This document shows positions 8,091 to 17,494 of a stretch of 32,252 nt of DNA, piece after piece. The position numbers were made by a program, and so were the translations under genes. The first letter of the stretch is position 1. Each line of letters begins with the position of its first letter. The DNA is from an uncultured Alphaproteobacteria bacterium (lineage in GTDB: Bacteria > Pseudomonadota > Alphaproteobacteria > RF32 > CAG-239), in NCBI GenBank assembly GCA_944391425.1, contig CALXTO010000016.1, positions 1-32,252 of the forward strand, written 5' to 3'. Below the pieces are notes generated by a model. It made no database searches. It was not told where the DNA came from and worked only from the letters and a program-made list of their open reading frames with translations.

Positions 8091-9002
8091 ATGTCTAAAA
8101 AAGTTTTGGTTTTAATGGGAGGTCTTTCGTCTGAAAGAGAAGTAAGCCTGAATTCGGGGCAGGGTATTGCCAATGCGCTCAAGGCAAAGGGCTATCAGGT
8201 CATATCTCACGATTTTACGGATGTCTGGAAGCTGATTGAAGCCATTAAAAAAGAAAAGCCGGACGTCATTTTCAACGGTTTGTACGGCAATTGGGGCGAA
8301 GACGGCGAAATTCAGGGAATGCTGGATTTGATGCAAATTCCCTATACGCATTCGGGATTAAAGGCTTCAGCCATCGGTATGGATAAGTATATTACCAAGA
8401 TGGTGGCTAAAAGCTGCGGTATCCGCGTGGCGCCGAGCCAGAAAATGACGGCGCGCGATTTTCTGCAGAACGGAACCGTTATTCCGATGCCGTTTGTGGT
8501 GAAGCCCGTTTGCGACGGTTCAAGCGTCGGGGTATTTATCGTCAACAGTCAGGAAGATTTGCTGAAAGTCAAATATAAGGATTTGGATACGGAAATTCTT
8601 GTTGAAAAATATATTCCCGGGCAGGAACTGACGGTAATGTGTCTGGAAGACAAAGCTTATGTGGTTACCGAACTTAAAGCCAGTGAAGAATTTTATGATT
8701 ATAAGGCAAAATATACGGACGGAGTTACCAGGCATATACTGCCGGCGGAAATCCCCTACGAAGTTTCGGAAATCTGCAAGGCCTATGCCGAAAAGCTGCA
8801 TCAGCGTCTGGGGTGCAATACGGTGTCGCGGGTGGACTTGCGGTATAATCCCGATGACGGCGTCATTCTTTTGGAAATTAATACCAATCCGGGCATGACG
8901 GCATTGTCTTTGGTGCCGGAGCAAGCCAGGTATGCCGGCATAGATTATGAAGAACTGTGCGCACGGCTGGTTGAAAACGCAAAATGCCGGAAAATTGTCT
9001 GA
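8091..9002 (+). CDS. ddl: D-alanine--D-alanine ligase
   Basis: This cytosolic ATP-grasp ligase makes the D-Ala-D-Ala dipeptide of peptidoglycan precursors. The 303-residue length is typical of DdlB-type enzymes. N-terminal VLMGGLSSEREVSLNSG is the family signature with the catalytic Glu-Ser region. GLYGNWGEDGEIQGMLD and YTHSG follow, then the ATP-binding VVKPVCDGSSVGV and the C-terminal VSRVDLRY...LLEINTNPGMT with the metal-binding Glu and Asn. I chose ATG 8091 because GAGG precedes it and the usual MSKKVLVLMGG start follows; the frame is open back to 8046 without ribosome-binding support. In many alphaproteobacteria ddl lies in the dcw cluster; here it is next to miaA, with a 28-base gap. 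Confidence 0.95.
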   Translation: MSKKVLVLMGGLSSEREVSLNSGQGIANALKAKGYQVISHDFTDVWKLIEAIKKEKPDVIFNGLYGNWGEDGEIQGMLDLMQIPYTHSGLKASAIGMDKYITKMVAKSCGIRVAPSQKMTARDFLQNGTVIPMPFVVKPVCDGSSVGVFIVNSQEDLLKVKYKDLDTEILVEKYIPGQELTVMCLEDKAYVVTELKASEEFYDYKAKYTDGVTRHILPAEIPYEVSEICKAYAEKLHQRLGCNTVSRVDLRYNPDDGVILLEINTNPGMTALSLVPEQARYAGIDYEELCARLVENAKCRKIV

Positions 9003-9030
9003 ATTGCGTGACGAGAGTAAAGTTGAAAAA

Positions 9031-9930
9031 ATGATGCAGCTGCCGGAACTGAAGAAAAACAGTGTTGTTGTCATTGCCGGGCCGACGGCTTCCGGAAAAT
9101 CAGCTCTGGCTTTGGAATGGGCAAAAGAATTTAACGGTGTCGTTATTAATGCGGATTCAATGCAGGTTTACCAGGGGCTGAGGATCTTATCGGCGGCTCC
9201 GGGAACGGAGGAGCGGCAACAAGCCGAACACCGGCTGTATGAAATTTATCCGCCTTCTCAACGGGGAACGGTGGTTGACTGGCTGGAGCTGGCCGAGGCT
9301 GAAATCCGCAACTGTTGGGCAGAAGGAAAAGTTCCGATTGTGGTTGGCGGGACAGGATTGTATTTGGATAATCTGATTAACGGCACGACGCCGATACCGG
9401 CGGTTGATGCTGCCGTGCGCGCTGCCGTGGCGCAGGAGGCGCAGGCCGGAGCGGAAGCGCTTTATGCCCGTTTGCAGGCAGAAGATGCCGCTGCGGCGGA
9501 AATGCTCCATCCCGGAGATATGACGCGGATTAAAAGGGCATTGGAGATCCGGCGTCAGACAGGAAAATCAATTGCCGAATGGTACCGCCTGCCAATGGTA
9601 AAGAAATTGCCGGAAGCCGCGTTTTATGTGGTCAAAATCATTCCGGCCGCAGAAGAGTTGGATGAGCGCTGCTTTAGACGTTTTGACAAGATGATTGGAG
9701 CCGGGGCGGAACAGGAAGTCCGCCGTTTGCTGGAATTGAATTTGGACAAAAATTTGCCGGCAATGAAAATGCTCGGCGTGCCGGAGCTGTCTGCGTTTAT
9801 TGAGGGGGAATGCTCTTTTGAAGATGCCGTTTCTGCTGCAAAATTGCATACCAGACAATATGCCAAACGCCAACGGACATGGTTTCGGAACAAGTTAAAA
9901 GCCGATAAAATTATTGACAAAATTTTTTAA
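9031..9930 (+). CDS. miaA: tRNA dimethylallyltransferase
   Basis: MiaA transfers a dimethylallyl group to A37 of tRNAs that read UNN codons, the first step toward ms2i6A. The roughly 299-residue product carries the P-loop GPTASGKSALALEWA near the start, INADSMQVYQGL (the conserved Asp and Gln region), APGTEERQQAEHRLY, VGGTGLYLDNLI, TRIKRALEIRRQTG and, at the C-terminus, KLHTRQYAKRQRTWFR. All are diagnostic. ATG 9031 gives a normal-length protein; a second ATG follows directly. The frame is open back to 8947, inside ddl, and that extension has no homology-like features. The ribosome-binding site is weak (GAGAG about 14 bases upstream), consistent with translation following on from ddl. Confidence 0.94.
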   Translation: MMQLPELKKNSVVVIAGPTASGKSALALEWAKEFNGVVINADSMQVYQGLRILSAAPGTEERQQAEHRLYEIYPPSQRGTVVDWLELAEAEIRNCWAEGKVPIVVGGTGLYLDNLINGTTPIPAVDAAVRAAVAQEAQAGAEALYARLQAEDAAAAEMLHPGDMTRIKRALEIRRQTGKSIAEWYRLPMVKKLPEAAFYVVKIIPAAEELDERCFRRFDKMIGAGAEQEVRRLLELNLDKNLPAMKMLGVPELSAFIEGECSFEDAVSAAKLHTRQYAKRQRTWFRNKLKADKIIDKIF

Positions 9931-9971
9931 AAGCTTATCCTTGAAATATCTTATCTAAAAGGAGAAAAACG

Positions 9972-10820
9972 ATGACCAACTGGAAAGACAAAATGGAAAA
10001 GCTTTACGGCGGGAATGGCGAGCAGGAGCTTAAGTATTGGGACGGAACGATGTCCCAGGAACGGAAAGACGAATTAGCTGCACGCGGATACAATTTTGTA
10101 AATGTGTTGTTGGAGCGTTTGGCCGTCAAAGGATACCGTATTGTTAAAAGCAGCGCTTTTACTCCGAAAGGAATTTATGACAAGGAACATCTGACGGCAA
10201 AACCCGGTGCCGCCGCTGCCGATAATCTGTTTTTTGAGCAAAAATTCGATGCGGCGGAATTTATGGCCGTTTATAATAAATACGGGCGCTATGAAAATAA
10301 TTTTCCGATTTATTTTGACGGAACGGAAAAGTCCTATGAAGCCTATGCGCGTCGGAGCGATATTTTTGTGATGGAAGAAATTGCCACCAACCGTCCGGTT
10401 GGTTTTGCTACTTTTCAGTTGATCAAAGCCGGCACACCGGAAGCCAAAGATATGGAAAAAGAAGGAATCAAAATAAGAAACAAGCTCGTTTACAACGATA
10501 CGATTGCTTTGTCTTCCTCTTTGCAGGGCGAGGGCTTGGGTAAACTGTTTACGGATATTCTTGACGGCTATTATGTGCAGAATTTTGGTCCGGAAAGCGA
10601 TTATGCTTTGTGTACCGGGGAAATCAATACCAATGACCGGAATGTTTTGGCTAAAGGTTTTCATGAAAAACGCGGTTACGGCAACTGGGTCGAAGGCAGC
10701 GGAAAGATGAAAAAATGGCTGGAACGCTGGAAAAAAGACGGTATTGAACAAGAGGGTCCGAGGATCAATCCGGCTTTTATGCTGAATTCCTACAGCCGCA
10801 AAGGAAAAAGTTCTGTGTAA
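9972..10820 (+). CDS. GNAT-like N-acetyltransferase, substrate unknown
   Basis: A 282-residue soluble protein whose second half looks like a GNAT acetyltransferase: a central strand RPVGFATFQLI, then NDTIALSSSLQGEGLGKLF, where QGEGLG is the acetyl-CoA pyrophosphate-binding loop of motif A. CTGEINTNDRNVLAKGFHEK and RGYGNW fit motif B and the usual terminal GY. The N-terminal 120 residues are not recognised. A strong AAAGGAGAA ribosome-binding site precedes ATG 9972. It lies 41 bases after miaA and may share its transcript. The acetyl-CoA loop is visible, but family identity and substrate are not. Confidence 0.65.
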   Translation: MTNWKDKMEKLYGGNGEQELKYWDGTMSQERKDELAARGYNFVNVLLERLAVKGYRIVKSSAFTPKGIYDKEHLTAKPGAAAADNLFFEQKFDAAEFMAVYNKYGRYENNFPIYFDGTEKSYEAYARRSDIFVMEEIATNRPVGFATFQLIKAGTPEAKDMEKEGIKIRNKLVYNDTIALSSSLQGEGLGKLFTDILDGYYVQNFGPESDYALCTGEINTNDRNVLAKGFHEKRGYGNWVEGSGKMKKWLERWKKDGIEQEGPRINPAFMLNSYSRKGKSSV

Positions 10821-10963
10821 TTTCCGCCGGGGTTTTAGCTGTGACGTTGCTGCATATACCTTGAAAACATACGGTATCGTATCATGCGAGAGAGTGTGAT
10901 TTACGGTTTGCCGCAGCACTGGTTCGGGGGTTCGTAAATTTTAATGTGAAGAACGATAATTAA

Positions 10964-10993
10964 TTGTTGCACATAGCAGCAGAAGGTTATAAA
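10964..10993 (+). promoter_or_regulatory. Candidate promoter of the mre operon
   Basis: TTGTTG (10964-10969) and TATAAA (10988-10993) with 18-base spacing lie 43 bases before the mreB start, inside the 215-base gap 10821-11035. A small dyad, ATACG-gtat-CGTAT, is at 10869-10882. I see no terminator for the upstream gene in this gap, so read-through from miaA is also possible. Confidence 0.4.
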
Positions 10994-11032
10994 AATCAAG
11001 TAATAACCAGTTTATTTTTTATCGGAGATTAA

Positions 11033-12076
<1,044 letters not shown>

Positions 12077-12094
12077 AATACTCGGTTGGCAATT

Positions 12095-12171
12095 AACAAA
12101 GAAACCGCAGGCGGCCGCCGGACCTTATATCCCTTTTGTGTTTCTGTCGCGGTTGCCCCGGTTTCTTTGTT
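12095..12171 (+). repeat. 13-bp inverted repeat in the mreB-mreC gap
   Basis: AACAAAGAAACCG (12095-12107) is exactly repeated in inverted form as CGGTTTCTTTGTT (12159-12171), with 51 bases between. The interior holds a 10-bp perfect palindrome, GGCGGCCGCC (12110-12119). In RNA this could form a large stem with an internal hairpin. A typical terminator U-run does not follow directly (TGTTTATCC). It may attenuate, stabilise or process the mre transcript; that is inference. Confidence 0.7.
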
Positions 12172-12213
12172 GTTTATCCGGCTGTCTGTTGTTGTTAATT
12201 TGTCGGGGTATTT

Positions 12214-13080
12214 ATGAAGCGGCGGAGAAGTTTATACGTTCATTTGAGTCATATCAGGTTACTGGCCAAAAAGTTTGCGCTGGTAATTTTGTTTTTATCC
12301 GCATTTGCTCTGATGCTGGTTAATAAAACCGATACCGTAATTATTGAAAAAACTTCAACCGTTGCCACGGATGTGATTTCTCCGGCGATTGACGTGTTGG
12401 TTATTCCGGCCAAAATGATTGCCAAAGTGTATGATTATTTTCGTGATTTGAAGCAAATACACAAGGATAATGTGCGGTTGAGAGAAGAAAATCGCAAGCT
12501 AAACATCCTTTATGACCGATTTAAATCGCTGGAAATTGAGAATAAGCTTTTAAGCGATTTGCTGAATTATGTGACGCCTGAGGAATCGGAATTTATTACG
12601 GCAAGAGTAATTGCCGAGGAGGGAGACGCTTTTTCCCATTCGATGATTGCTTATACGGGAGATGCTCCGGTTAAAAAAGGGCAAGTGGCGTTGTCCGATA
12701 AAGGGGTGGTCGGACGCGTGGAAAGAGTGGGCAACGCTTATGCGCGGATTATCTTGATTACGGACATTAACTCCAAGATTCCGGTGATGGCGGAAAAAAC
12801 CAGAATAAGGGGGATCCTTTCCGGCGATAATACGACTATGCCGAGGTTGATATTTATTCCGTTGGATGCCGACATCAATGTCGGCGACAGGATTGTAACT
12901 TCCGGTGTGGCCGGGGTTTTTCCGGCCGGGTTGCCGATCGGAAAAGTTGCCAGCGTCAACAAAAACGAAATCAGGATCAAGCCGTTTAGCTCTCTGGAAC
13001 AATTGGAATATATCAAATTGGTAAATTACGGGTTATCCGGAATTTTGGGAGAAGATGACGAAACGGGGCAAAGGCCGTAA
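12214..13080 (+). CDS. mreC: Rod shape-determining protein MreC
   Basis: MreC is a bitopic periplasmic scaffold that links MreB to PBP2 and RodA. The 288-residue product has an Arg-rich cytoplasmic start (MKRRRS), one transmembrane helix (about residues 23-41), then the MreC coiled coil (about 75-115: KQIHKDNVRLREENRKLN...IENKLLSDLL). Two beta-barrel domains follow, with ITARVIAEE, KGQVALSDKGVVGRVERVG, ARIILITDINSKIPV and GDRIVTSGVAGVFPAGLPIG, all typical. No strong ribosome-binding site precedes ATG 12214 (CGGGG at about -10). The C-terminus overlaps the alternative mreD start. Identity is clear. Confidence 0.95.
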   Translation: MKRRRSLYVHLSHIRLLAKKFALVILFLSAFALMLVNKTDTVIIEKTSTVATDVISPAIDVLVIPAKMIAKVYDYFRDLKQIHKDNVRLREENRKLNILYDRFKSLEIENKLLSDLLNYVTPEESEFITARVIAEEGDAFSHSMIAYTGDAPVKKGQVALSDKGVVGRVERVGNAYARIILITDINSKIPVMAEKTRIRGILSGDNTTMPRLIFIPLDADINVGDRIVTSGVAGVFPAGLPIGKVASVNKNEIRIKPFSSLEQLEYIKLVNYGLSGILGEDDETGQRP

Positions 13081-13081
13081 C

Positions 13082-13600
13082 ATGAGCGAAGATTTAGATG
13101 AAAATATCACTTCTTTGTTTCAGCGGATGCTGCCGTTGCTGTCGTCGCTTTTTTTGTTGCTGCTTTCTTATGTGCCCCTGGATTTTTCGTTGCTTAACAA
13201 CATTCGTCCGGTTGTAGGCATCAGTTGCGTTTATTTTTGGCTGCTGCATCGTCCGGATCTGTTTAATTTATGGTCGATTTATTTCTATGGCATGGTTGAC
13301 GACATTATCAGTGCTTCGCCTTTCGGTTCAAACATTTTGGCAATGTTGGTTTTGTATGTTTTGATTACGAATCTGTCGAGATTTTTTAATGCCAAGCCGT
13401 TTGTGGTAATGTGGTACGGTTTTGCGGCGCTTGCTTTGGTGACGATGTTGTGCCGTTGGTTGGCCGTTTCTGTTTATTACAGTCAGTTTTTGCCGTTATC
13501 GATGCTGTTTTTCAGTTATATGGTAACGGTGGCGGCATATCCTCTGATTTCGCTGCTGCTGGCTTTTGTGCAAAATAATCTGATTGCGGATGACGACTGA
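13082..13600 (+). CDS. mreD: Rod shape-determining protein MreD
   Basis: MreD is a small inner-membrane component of the elongasome. The product, about 172 residues, is almost entirely hydrophobic with about five transmembrane helices; LLSSLFLLLLSYVPLDFS, then VVGISCVYFWLLHRPDLF and GMVDDIISASPFGSN are typical of MreD. The start is ambiguous. ATG 13082, one base after the mreC stop, has AAGG seven bases upstream; ATG 13055 lies inside mreC with a strong GGGAG but only three bases of spacing. I prefer 13082. The stop overlaps the mrdA start (TGATG), giving translational coupling. Confidence 0.88.
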   Translation: MSEDLDENITSLFQRMLPLLSSLFLLLLSYVPLDFSLLNNIRPVVGISCVYFWLLHRPDLFNLWSIYFYGMVDDIISASPFGSNILAMLVLYVLITNLSRFFNAKPFVVMWYGFAALALVTMLCRWLAVSVYYSQFLPLSMLFFSYMVTVAAYPLISLLLAFVQNNLIADDD

Positions 13601-15423
13601 TGAATCGCGATAATGATAAAGGAAAAGTGCTGATTAACCGCTCTTTGATTTTGGGAGCGGCGCAATTTTTGTTTTTGATCGTGATTATTTTCCGTTTATA
13701 TTACCTGCAGGTTTATCAGGCGGATAAATATAAAACTTTGGCTGATGAAAACCGAATTTCTACCCGGTTGTTAGTGCCGCCGCGCGGCGTGATTTATGAC
13801 CGGCATCAGGAAATGCTGGCTACCAACCGGCAAAATTTTCAGGTTATGATTGTGGCGGAACAGACGCCCAATGTTCAGGAGACGCTGGATGCATTTAAAA
13901 AAATTATGCCTCTGAGCGCGGAAGAAGAGCAAAAGATTAAAAAAGATTTGAAAAAGAATCGCAGCTTTGTTCCGATTAAAATTAAAGATAATCTGACTTG
14001 GGAAGAAGTTTCCAAAATCCAGCTGAATGCGCCGGATTTGCCGGGGATTATTATTGACGAAGGATTGTCCCGCTATTATCCTCTGGGTGAAAAAACGGCT
14101 CATGTGGTGGGGTATGTTTCCTCCGTGTCGGAAAATGACGTGAAGGATGATCCGTTATTGGAAGTTCCGGGGTTTAAAATCGGCAAAGCAGGTATAGAAA
14201 AACTTTATGAAAAGAAATTGCGTGGCAAAGGCGGAAACCTGAAGCTGGAAGTTAATGCTTATGGCCGGGTAATGAAGGAAATTGAGCGTATAGACGGCAT
14301 TCCAGGGGAAAAAGTGGATTTAAGCCTTGATGCCCGGCTGCAAACCAAAGCTTATGATTTGTTTGGTGAAGAAAGCGGCGCGGCTATTCTTTTGAATGTG
14401 CATACCGGAGAGATTTTGGCTTTTGTTTCAATCCCGGCCTATGATCCCAACCTGTTGACCCAGGGGTTGAGTTCTACGGAGTGGAAAGAGCTGAACAGCA
14501 ATGAAAAAAATCCGATGGTTAACAAAGCTTTGGCCGGGCAATATTCACCGGGTTCCACTTTTAAGATGGTGGTGGCGCTGGCTGCTTTGGAAAGTGGCGC
14601 AATAACACCGCAGACAAGGTCTTTCTGCGCCGGAAAAATGTTTTTGGGTTCCCATGCTTTTCACTGTTGGAAAAAAGAAGGACACGGATATTTGGACGTT
14701 GTTCAGGCATTACAGCATTCTTGCGATATTTTCTTTTATGAAACGGCGCAAAAACTGGGTATCAACAAAATAAGCGAAATGGCGAGACGTTTCGGCATGG
14801 GAGAAAAAATCAACATCGGTTTGGAAAACGAAAAGCCGGGCTTGCTTCCGACAACGGAATGGAAACGGCGACGTTTCGGAGAACCCTGGCAGCAGGGCGA
14901 AAGCCTGATTTCCGGAATCGGGCAGGGGTATATCCTGACAACGCCGATTCAACTGGCGACGATGACGGCACGGATTGCCAACGGCGGATATGAAGTTGTA
15001 CCGACTTTTGAAAAATTTGGTTTGGAGAATAAACCTGAAGTTAAAAAGATGAGCCTGAGTCCGTTGCATATTGAGCTGGTGAAGCAAGGCATGTTTGACG
15101 TGATTAATGTTCCCGGCGGAACCGCATTTGGTTCGAGATTTGATTTTCACGGACAAAAGATGGCCGGAAAAACGGGGACAACCCAAGTTCGTCGCATTAC
15201 AATGAAAGAACGTCAAAGCGGAATTATCCGGCAGGAAGATCTGCCATGGAAGTTTCGCAATCATGCGTTGTTTGTCGGTTATGCGCCGCATGACAACCCC
15301 CGTTATGCCGTTGCCGTTTTGGTGGAACACGGGCGGGGCGGCTCGTCGGTTGCCGCGCCGATCGGCAGCAAGCTTTTGCTTGAGGCTCTGAAATTGGATG
15401 CAACTTCTCAACCGGTGGAATGA
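13600..15423 (+). CDS. mrdA: Penicillin-binding protein 2 (transpeptidase)
   Basis: PBP2 is the class B transpeptidase that crosslinks lateral-wall peptidoglycan with RodA. The 607-residue length is normal. There is one N-terminal transmembrane helix (about residues 15-37), then the PBP dimerisation domain with RLLVPPRGVIYDRHQ and the YYPLGEKTAHVVGYV segment. The transpeptidase domain follows. Catalytic motifs are visible: SxxK as STFK with the nucleophile at about Ser319, SCD at about 374-376 in place of SxN as usual in PBP2, and KTGT at about 524. YDPN and GIGQGYILTTPIQLA are also conserved. Its ATG overlaps the mreD stop by one base. rodA starts four bases after its stop. Confidence 0.97.
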   Translation: MNRDNDKGKVLINRSLILGAAQFLFLIVIIFRLYYLQVYQADKYKTLADENRISTRLLVPPRGVIYDRHQEMLATNRQNFQVMIVAEQTPNVQETLDAFKKIMPLSAEEEQKIKKDLKKNRSFVPIKIKDNLTWEEVSKIQLNAPDLPGIIIDEGLSRYYPLGEKTAHVVGYVSSVSENDVKDDPLLEVPGFKIGKAGIEKLYEKKLRGKGGNLKLEVNAYGRVMKEIERIDGIPGEKVDLSLDARLQTKAYDLFGEESGAAILLNVHTGEILAFVSIPAYDPNLLTQGLSSTEWKELNSNEKNPMVNKALAGQYSPGSTFKMVVALAALESGAITPQTRSFCAGKMFLGSHAFHCWKKEGHGYLDVVQALQHSCDIFFYETAQKLGINKISEMARRFGMGEKINIGLENEKPGLLPTTEWKRRRFGEPWQQGESLISGIGQGYILTTPIQLATMTARIANGGYEVVPTFEKFGLENKPEVKKMSLSPLHIELVKQGMFDVINVPGGTAFGSRFDFHGQKMAGKTGTTQVRRITMKERQSGIIRQEDLPWKFRNHALFVGYAPHDNPRYAVAVLVEHGRGGSSVAAPIGSKLLLEALKLDATSQPVE

Positions 15424-15427
15424 CGAT

Positions 15428-16567
15428 ATGTATAAATTTTACGAAACAGGTTTTAAAAGCCAGACATTGTCTTTGAAAGAAAAATTTCAGGGTTTGAGTT
15501 TTGCATATATTTTATTTATCGTGATGCTGGCGGCTATCGGTGTCACAATGCTGTATTCGGCGGCAAACGGCAGCTGGCGTCCCTGGGCGCTTAACCAGCT
15601 GATTCGTTTTGGTTTGGGTTTTGCGGTAATGATCGGGCTGGCGATGATAAATGTCCGTATTTTCATGCGTTATGCCTATGTGTTTTATTTTATTGTACTG
15701 ATTTTGCTGATTGTCGTTGAAGTAACCGGGCATATCGGTATGGGGGCGCAACGCTGGATTAATCTGGGGTTTATCAAATTGAAGCCGTCAGCGTTGATGA
15801 AGATTGCGCTGGTGCTGGCTTTGGCCCGCTATTTTCATTCATCTTCGCTGCAGAGCATCGAAAGCACGAGAGGGATTATTATTCCGGTGCTGATGGTTTT
15901 GTTTCCGGCGTTTTTGGTAATGACGCAACCGGATCTGGGAACGGCGCTGATGCTTTTGTTCTCGGCGGGCGCAATCTTTTTTGCCGTCGGCGTGCAGCTG
16001 TGGAAGTTCGGAGTTGTGTTGCTGGGGGCAATTATTACCATGCCGATAGCCTGGCATTTTCTGCATGATTATCAGCAAAACCGCGTGCTGACGTTTCTAA
16101 ATCCGGAGCGCGATCCGCTGGGCGCCGGGTATCATATTATCCAATCTAAAATTGCGCTGGGGTCAGGCGGCGTTTTCGGCAAAGGCTTTTTGAAAGGTAC
16201 CCAAAGTCATTTGAACTTTTTGCCGGAGAAGCATACGGACTTTATTTTTACGATGCTGTCGGAAGAGTTCGGATTAATCGGCGCGGTGGCGGTTGTCATT
16301 ATCAATTTTCTGATTATTGCTTATAGTTTTTCTTTTGCGTTGAAAAGTAGCAGCTATTTCGGAAAATTGCTGGCTATCGGCCTGGCCACCAACTATTTTC
16401 TGTATGTGTCAATCAATATGGCAATGGTTTTGGGACTGATTCCGGTCGTCGGTATTCCGTTGCCGCTGATTTCCTACGGCGGAACGGTTATTCTTTCGGT
16501 TATGGCCGGCTTCGGCATAATTCTGTCCGTAAATATTAACCGGAATATAAATATCGGTAAAGATTAA
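15428..16567 (+). CDS. rodA: SEDS-family peptidoglycan glycosyltransferase RodA
   Basis: RodA polymerises lipid II into glycan strands during elongation, in complex with PBP2. The roughly 379-residue product is a polytopic membrane protein with about ten helices. Typical SEDS segments are LYSAANGSWRPWALNQ near the start, GAQRWINLGFIKLKPSALMKIA, VMTQPDLGTALMLLFS, HYQ-like YQQNRVLTFLNPERDPLGAGYH, FLPEKHTDFIFTMLSEEFG (with the conserved Glu and Asp region) and GIPLPLISYGGT. ATG 15428 follows the mrdA stop; the frame is open back to 15398 inside mrdA, but the shorter start gives the usual length. It is the last gene of the mre operon, ended by the terminator at 16599. Confidence 0.97.
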   Translation: MYKFYETGFKSQTLSLKEKFQGLSFAYILFIVMLAAIGVTMLYSAANGSWRPWALNQLIRFGLGFAVMIGLAMINVRIFMRYAYVFYFIVLILLIVVEVTGHIGMGAQRWINLGFIKLKPSALMKIALVLALARYFHSSSLQSIESTRGIIIPVLMVLFPAFLVMTQPDLGTALMLLFSAGAIFFAVGVQLWKFGVVLLGAIITMPIAWHFLHDYQQNRVLTFLNPERDPLGAGYHIIQSKIALGSGGVFGKGFLKGTQSHLNFLPEKHTDFIFTMLSEEFGLIGAVAVVIINFLIIAYSFSFALKSSSYFGKLLAIGLATNYFLYVSINMAMVLGLIPVVGIPLPLISYGGTVILSVMAGFGIILSVNINRNINIGKD

Positions 16568-16598
16568 AAAGTTGCCAAACTTTATTTTATAACGCAAT

Positions 16599-16628
16599 AA
16601 AAAAGCCCCTCAAATGAGGGGCTTTTTA
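16599..16628 (+). terminator. Rho-independent terminator after rodA (copy 1 of an identical pair)
   Basis: Stem AAAAAGCCCCTC / GAGGGGCTTTTT with a four-base AAAT loop and flanking A- and T-runs, 32 bases after the rodA stop. The 30 bases 16599-16628 are identical to 17495-17524. It can work in both directions. Confidence 0.9.
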
Positions 16629-16676
16629 AGAAACTGTGTGAATAAGCGTTATATTGCAAGTATTTTGCTAAAAAAA

Positions 16677-16705
16677 TTGACATTATTTTGAATGTGTTGT
16701 ACAAA
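16677..16705 (+). promoter_or_regulatory. Sigma-70-type promoter of the cytidylyltransferase gene
   Basis: TTGACA (16677-16682, perfect) and TACAAA (16700-16705, four of six) with exactly 17 bases between. It follows the rodA terminator and precedes the cytidylyltransferase by about 115 bases, so the patch seems to be transcribed on its own. Confidence 0.65.
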
Positions 16706-16824
16706 AATTTCAACAAGATGTTGAGGATACTTATAGATTTTTCTTTTGCAACGAACTGGAAGGCATTGTGGTCAGAGAGCTGAATACTTATAAGCTGACT
16801 CAAGAGGAGAAAACGGAGGTTTAA
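16681..16824 (+). pseudogene. Start-less coding remnant before the cytidylyltransferase
   Basis: A frame open from a TGA at 16678 to a TAA at 16822 encodes 47 residues without any ATG, GTG or TTG in a sensible position. The translated end (EGIVVRELNTYKLTQEEKTEV) looks like ordinary protein, and its stop lies one base before the next ATG, the spacing expected of two genes in one operon. I read it as the 3' end of a gene whose 5' part is gone, perhaps lost when the patch was inserted. It could also be a chance open frame in the leader of the next gene. No family recognised. Confidence 0.35.
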
Positions 16825-16825
16825 A

Positions 16826-17494
16826 ATGGGGTTAAAAGTTGCGATTCCTTTAAAAACAAATTCGGAAAGGGTTAAAAACAAAAATCTTAAACCTTTTTAT
16901 GGAGATTTGAGCTTGTTTGATGTGAAAGCCAGACAACTGTTGAAGGTTTTTAATCCCGGGGATGTTTATGTATCCTGTGAAGATATTAAAGTTAGGCCGC
17001 AGATTGAGGCTTACGGGTTTAATTTTTTATACCGGGATGTGAAACTGACGCCGAATTCGGCGCCATGGAGCGAAGTTATCAAAGATATTGTCAACAATAT
17101 TTCTGATACGGATGATATTATGTGGGTGCAGGTAACACAGCCTTTATTTGATGATTTTGCGAGTGTTTTGGAAAAGTGGAAGGCCGTTTATGCCGATCAT
17201 GATTCATTGGCTGTTGTTAAAAAATTTCGGCACCATATTTTGGATGAGCACGGGCGACCGGTGAACTTTAATTTTGGATATTGGCATAAAGTCAGTCAGG
17301 AGTTGCCGGCTTTTTATGAACTTACATGGGCTTGTTTTTGTATGAAAAGAGAAATGTTGCGGGAATGTTATTATAATATCGGACGGAAGCCGTATTTGTA
17401 TGAGACGGAAATTAATCTGGTAGATATTGATACCGACCAGGATTTTGAACTGGCTTCTCTTTTATATCGGCACATTATGGAAAGGTGCAGTTAA
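16826..17494 (+). CDS. Acylneuraminate cytidylyltransferase-like protein
   Basis: Proteins of this family activate sialic-type or other nonulosonic acids with CTP for surface glycans. The 222-residue length is normal for the short NeuA/PseF class. The N-terminal nucleotide-binding motif reads AIPLKTNSERVKNKNLKPF, equivalent to the family's IPARxGSxRxxxKN loop, though with Thr-Asn-Ser in place of the Gly-rich part. MWVQVTQPLF matches the family's LQPTSPL segment, and YETEINLVDIDTDQDFELA matches the metal-binding IDTxxDFxxAE end. A good GGAGG lies upstream of ATG 16826. It is not in a polysaccharide cluster: it stands alone between two identical terminators, with AT-richer sequence than its neighbours, which suggests acquisition. 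The sugar substrate cannot be told. Confidence 0.72.
   Translation: MGLKVAIPLKTNSERVKNKNLKPFYGDLSLFDVKARQLLKVFNPGDVYVSCEDIKVRPQIEAYGFNFLYRDVKLTPNSAPWSEVIKDIVNNISDTDDIMWVQVTQPLFDDFASVLEKWKAVYADHDSLAVVKKFRHHILDEHGRPVNFNFGYWHKVSQELPAFYELTWACFCMKREMLRECYYNIGRKPYLYETEINLVDIDTDQDFELASLLYRHIMERCS

Noticed and set aside
16718-16783. 21-codon ORF as a leader peptide before the cytidylyltransferase gene
   Set aside because: No ribosome-binding site, no codon run or pairing structure of an attenuator, and the overlapping start-less frame that ends next to the downstream ATG is a better explanation.
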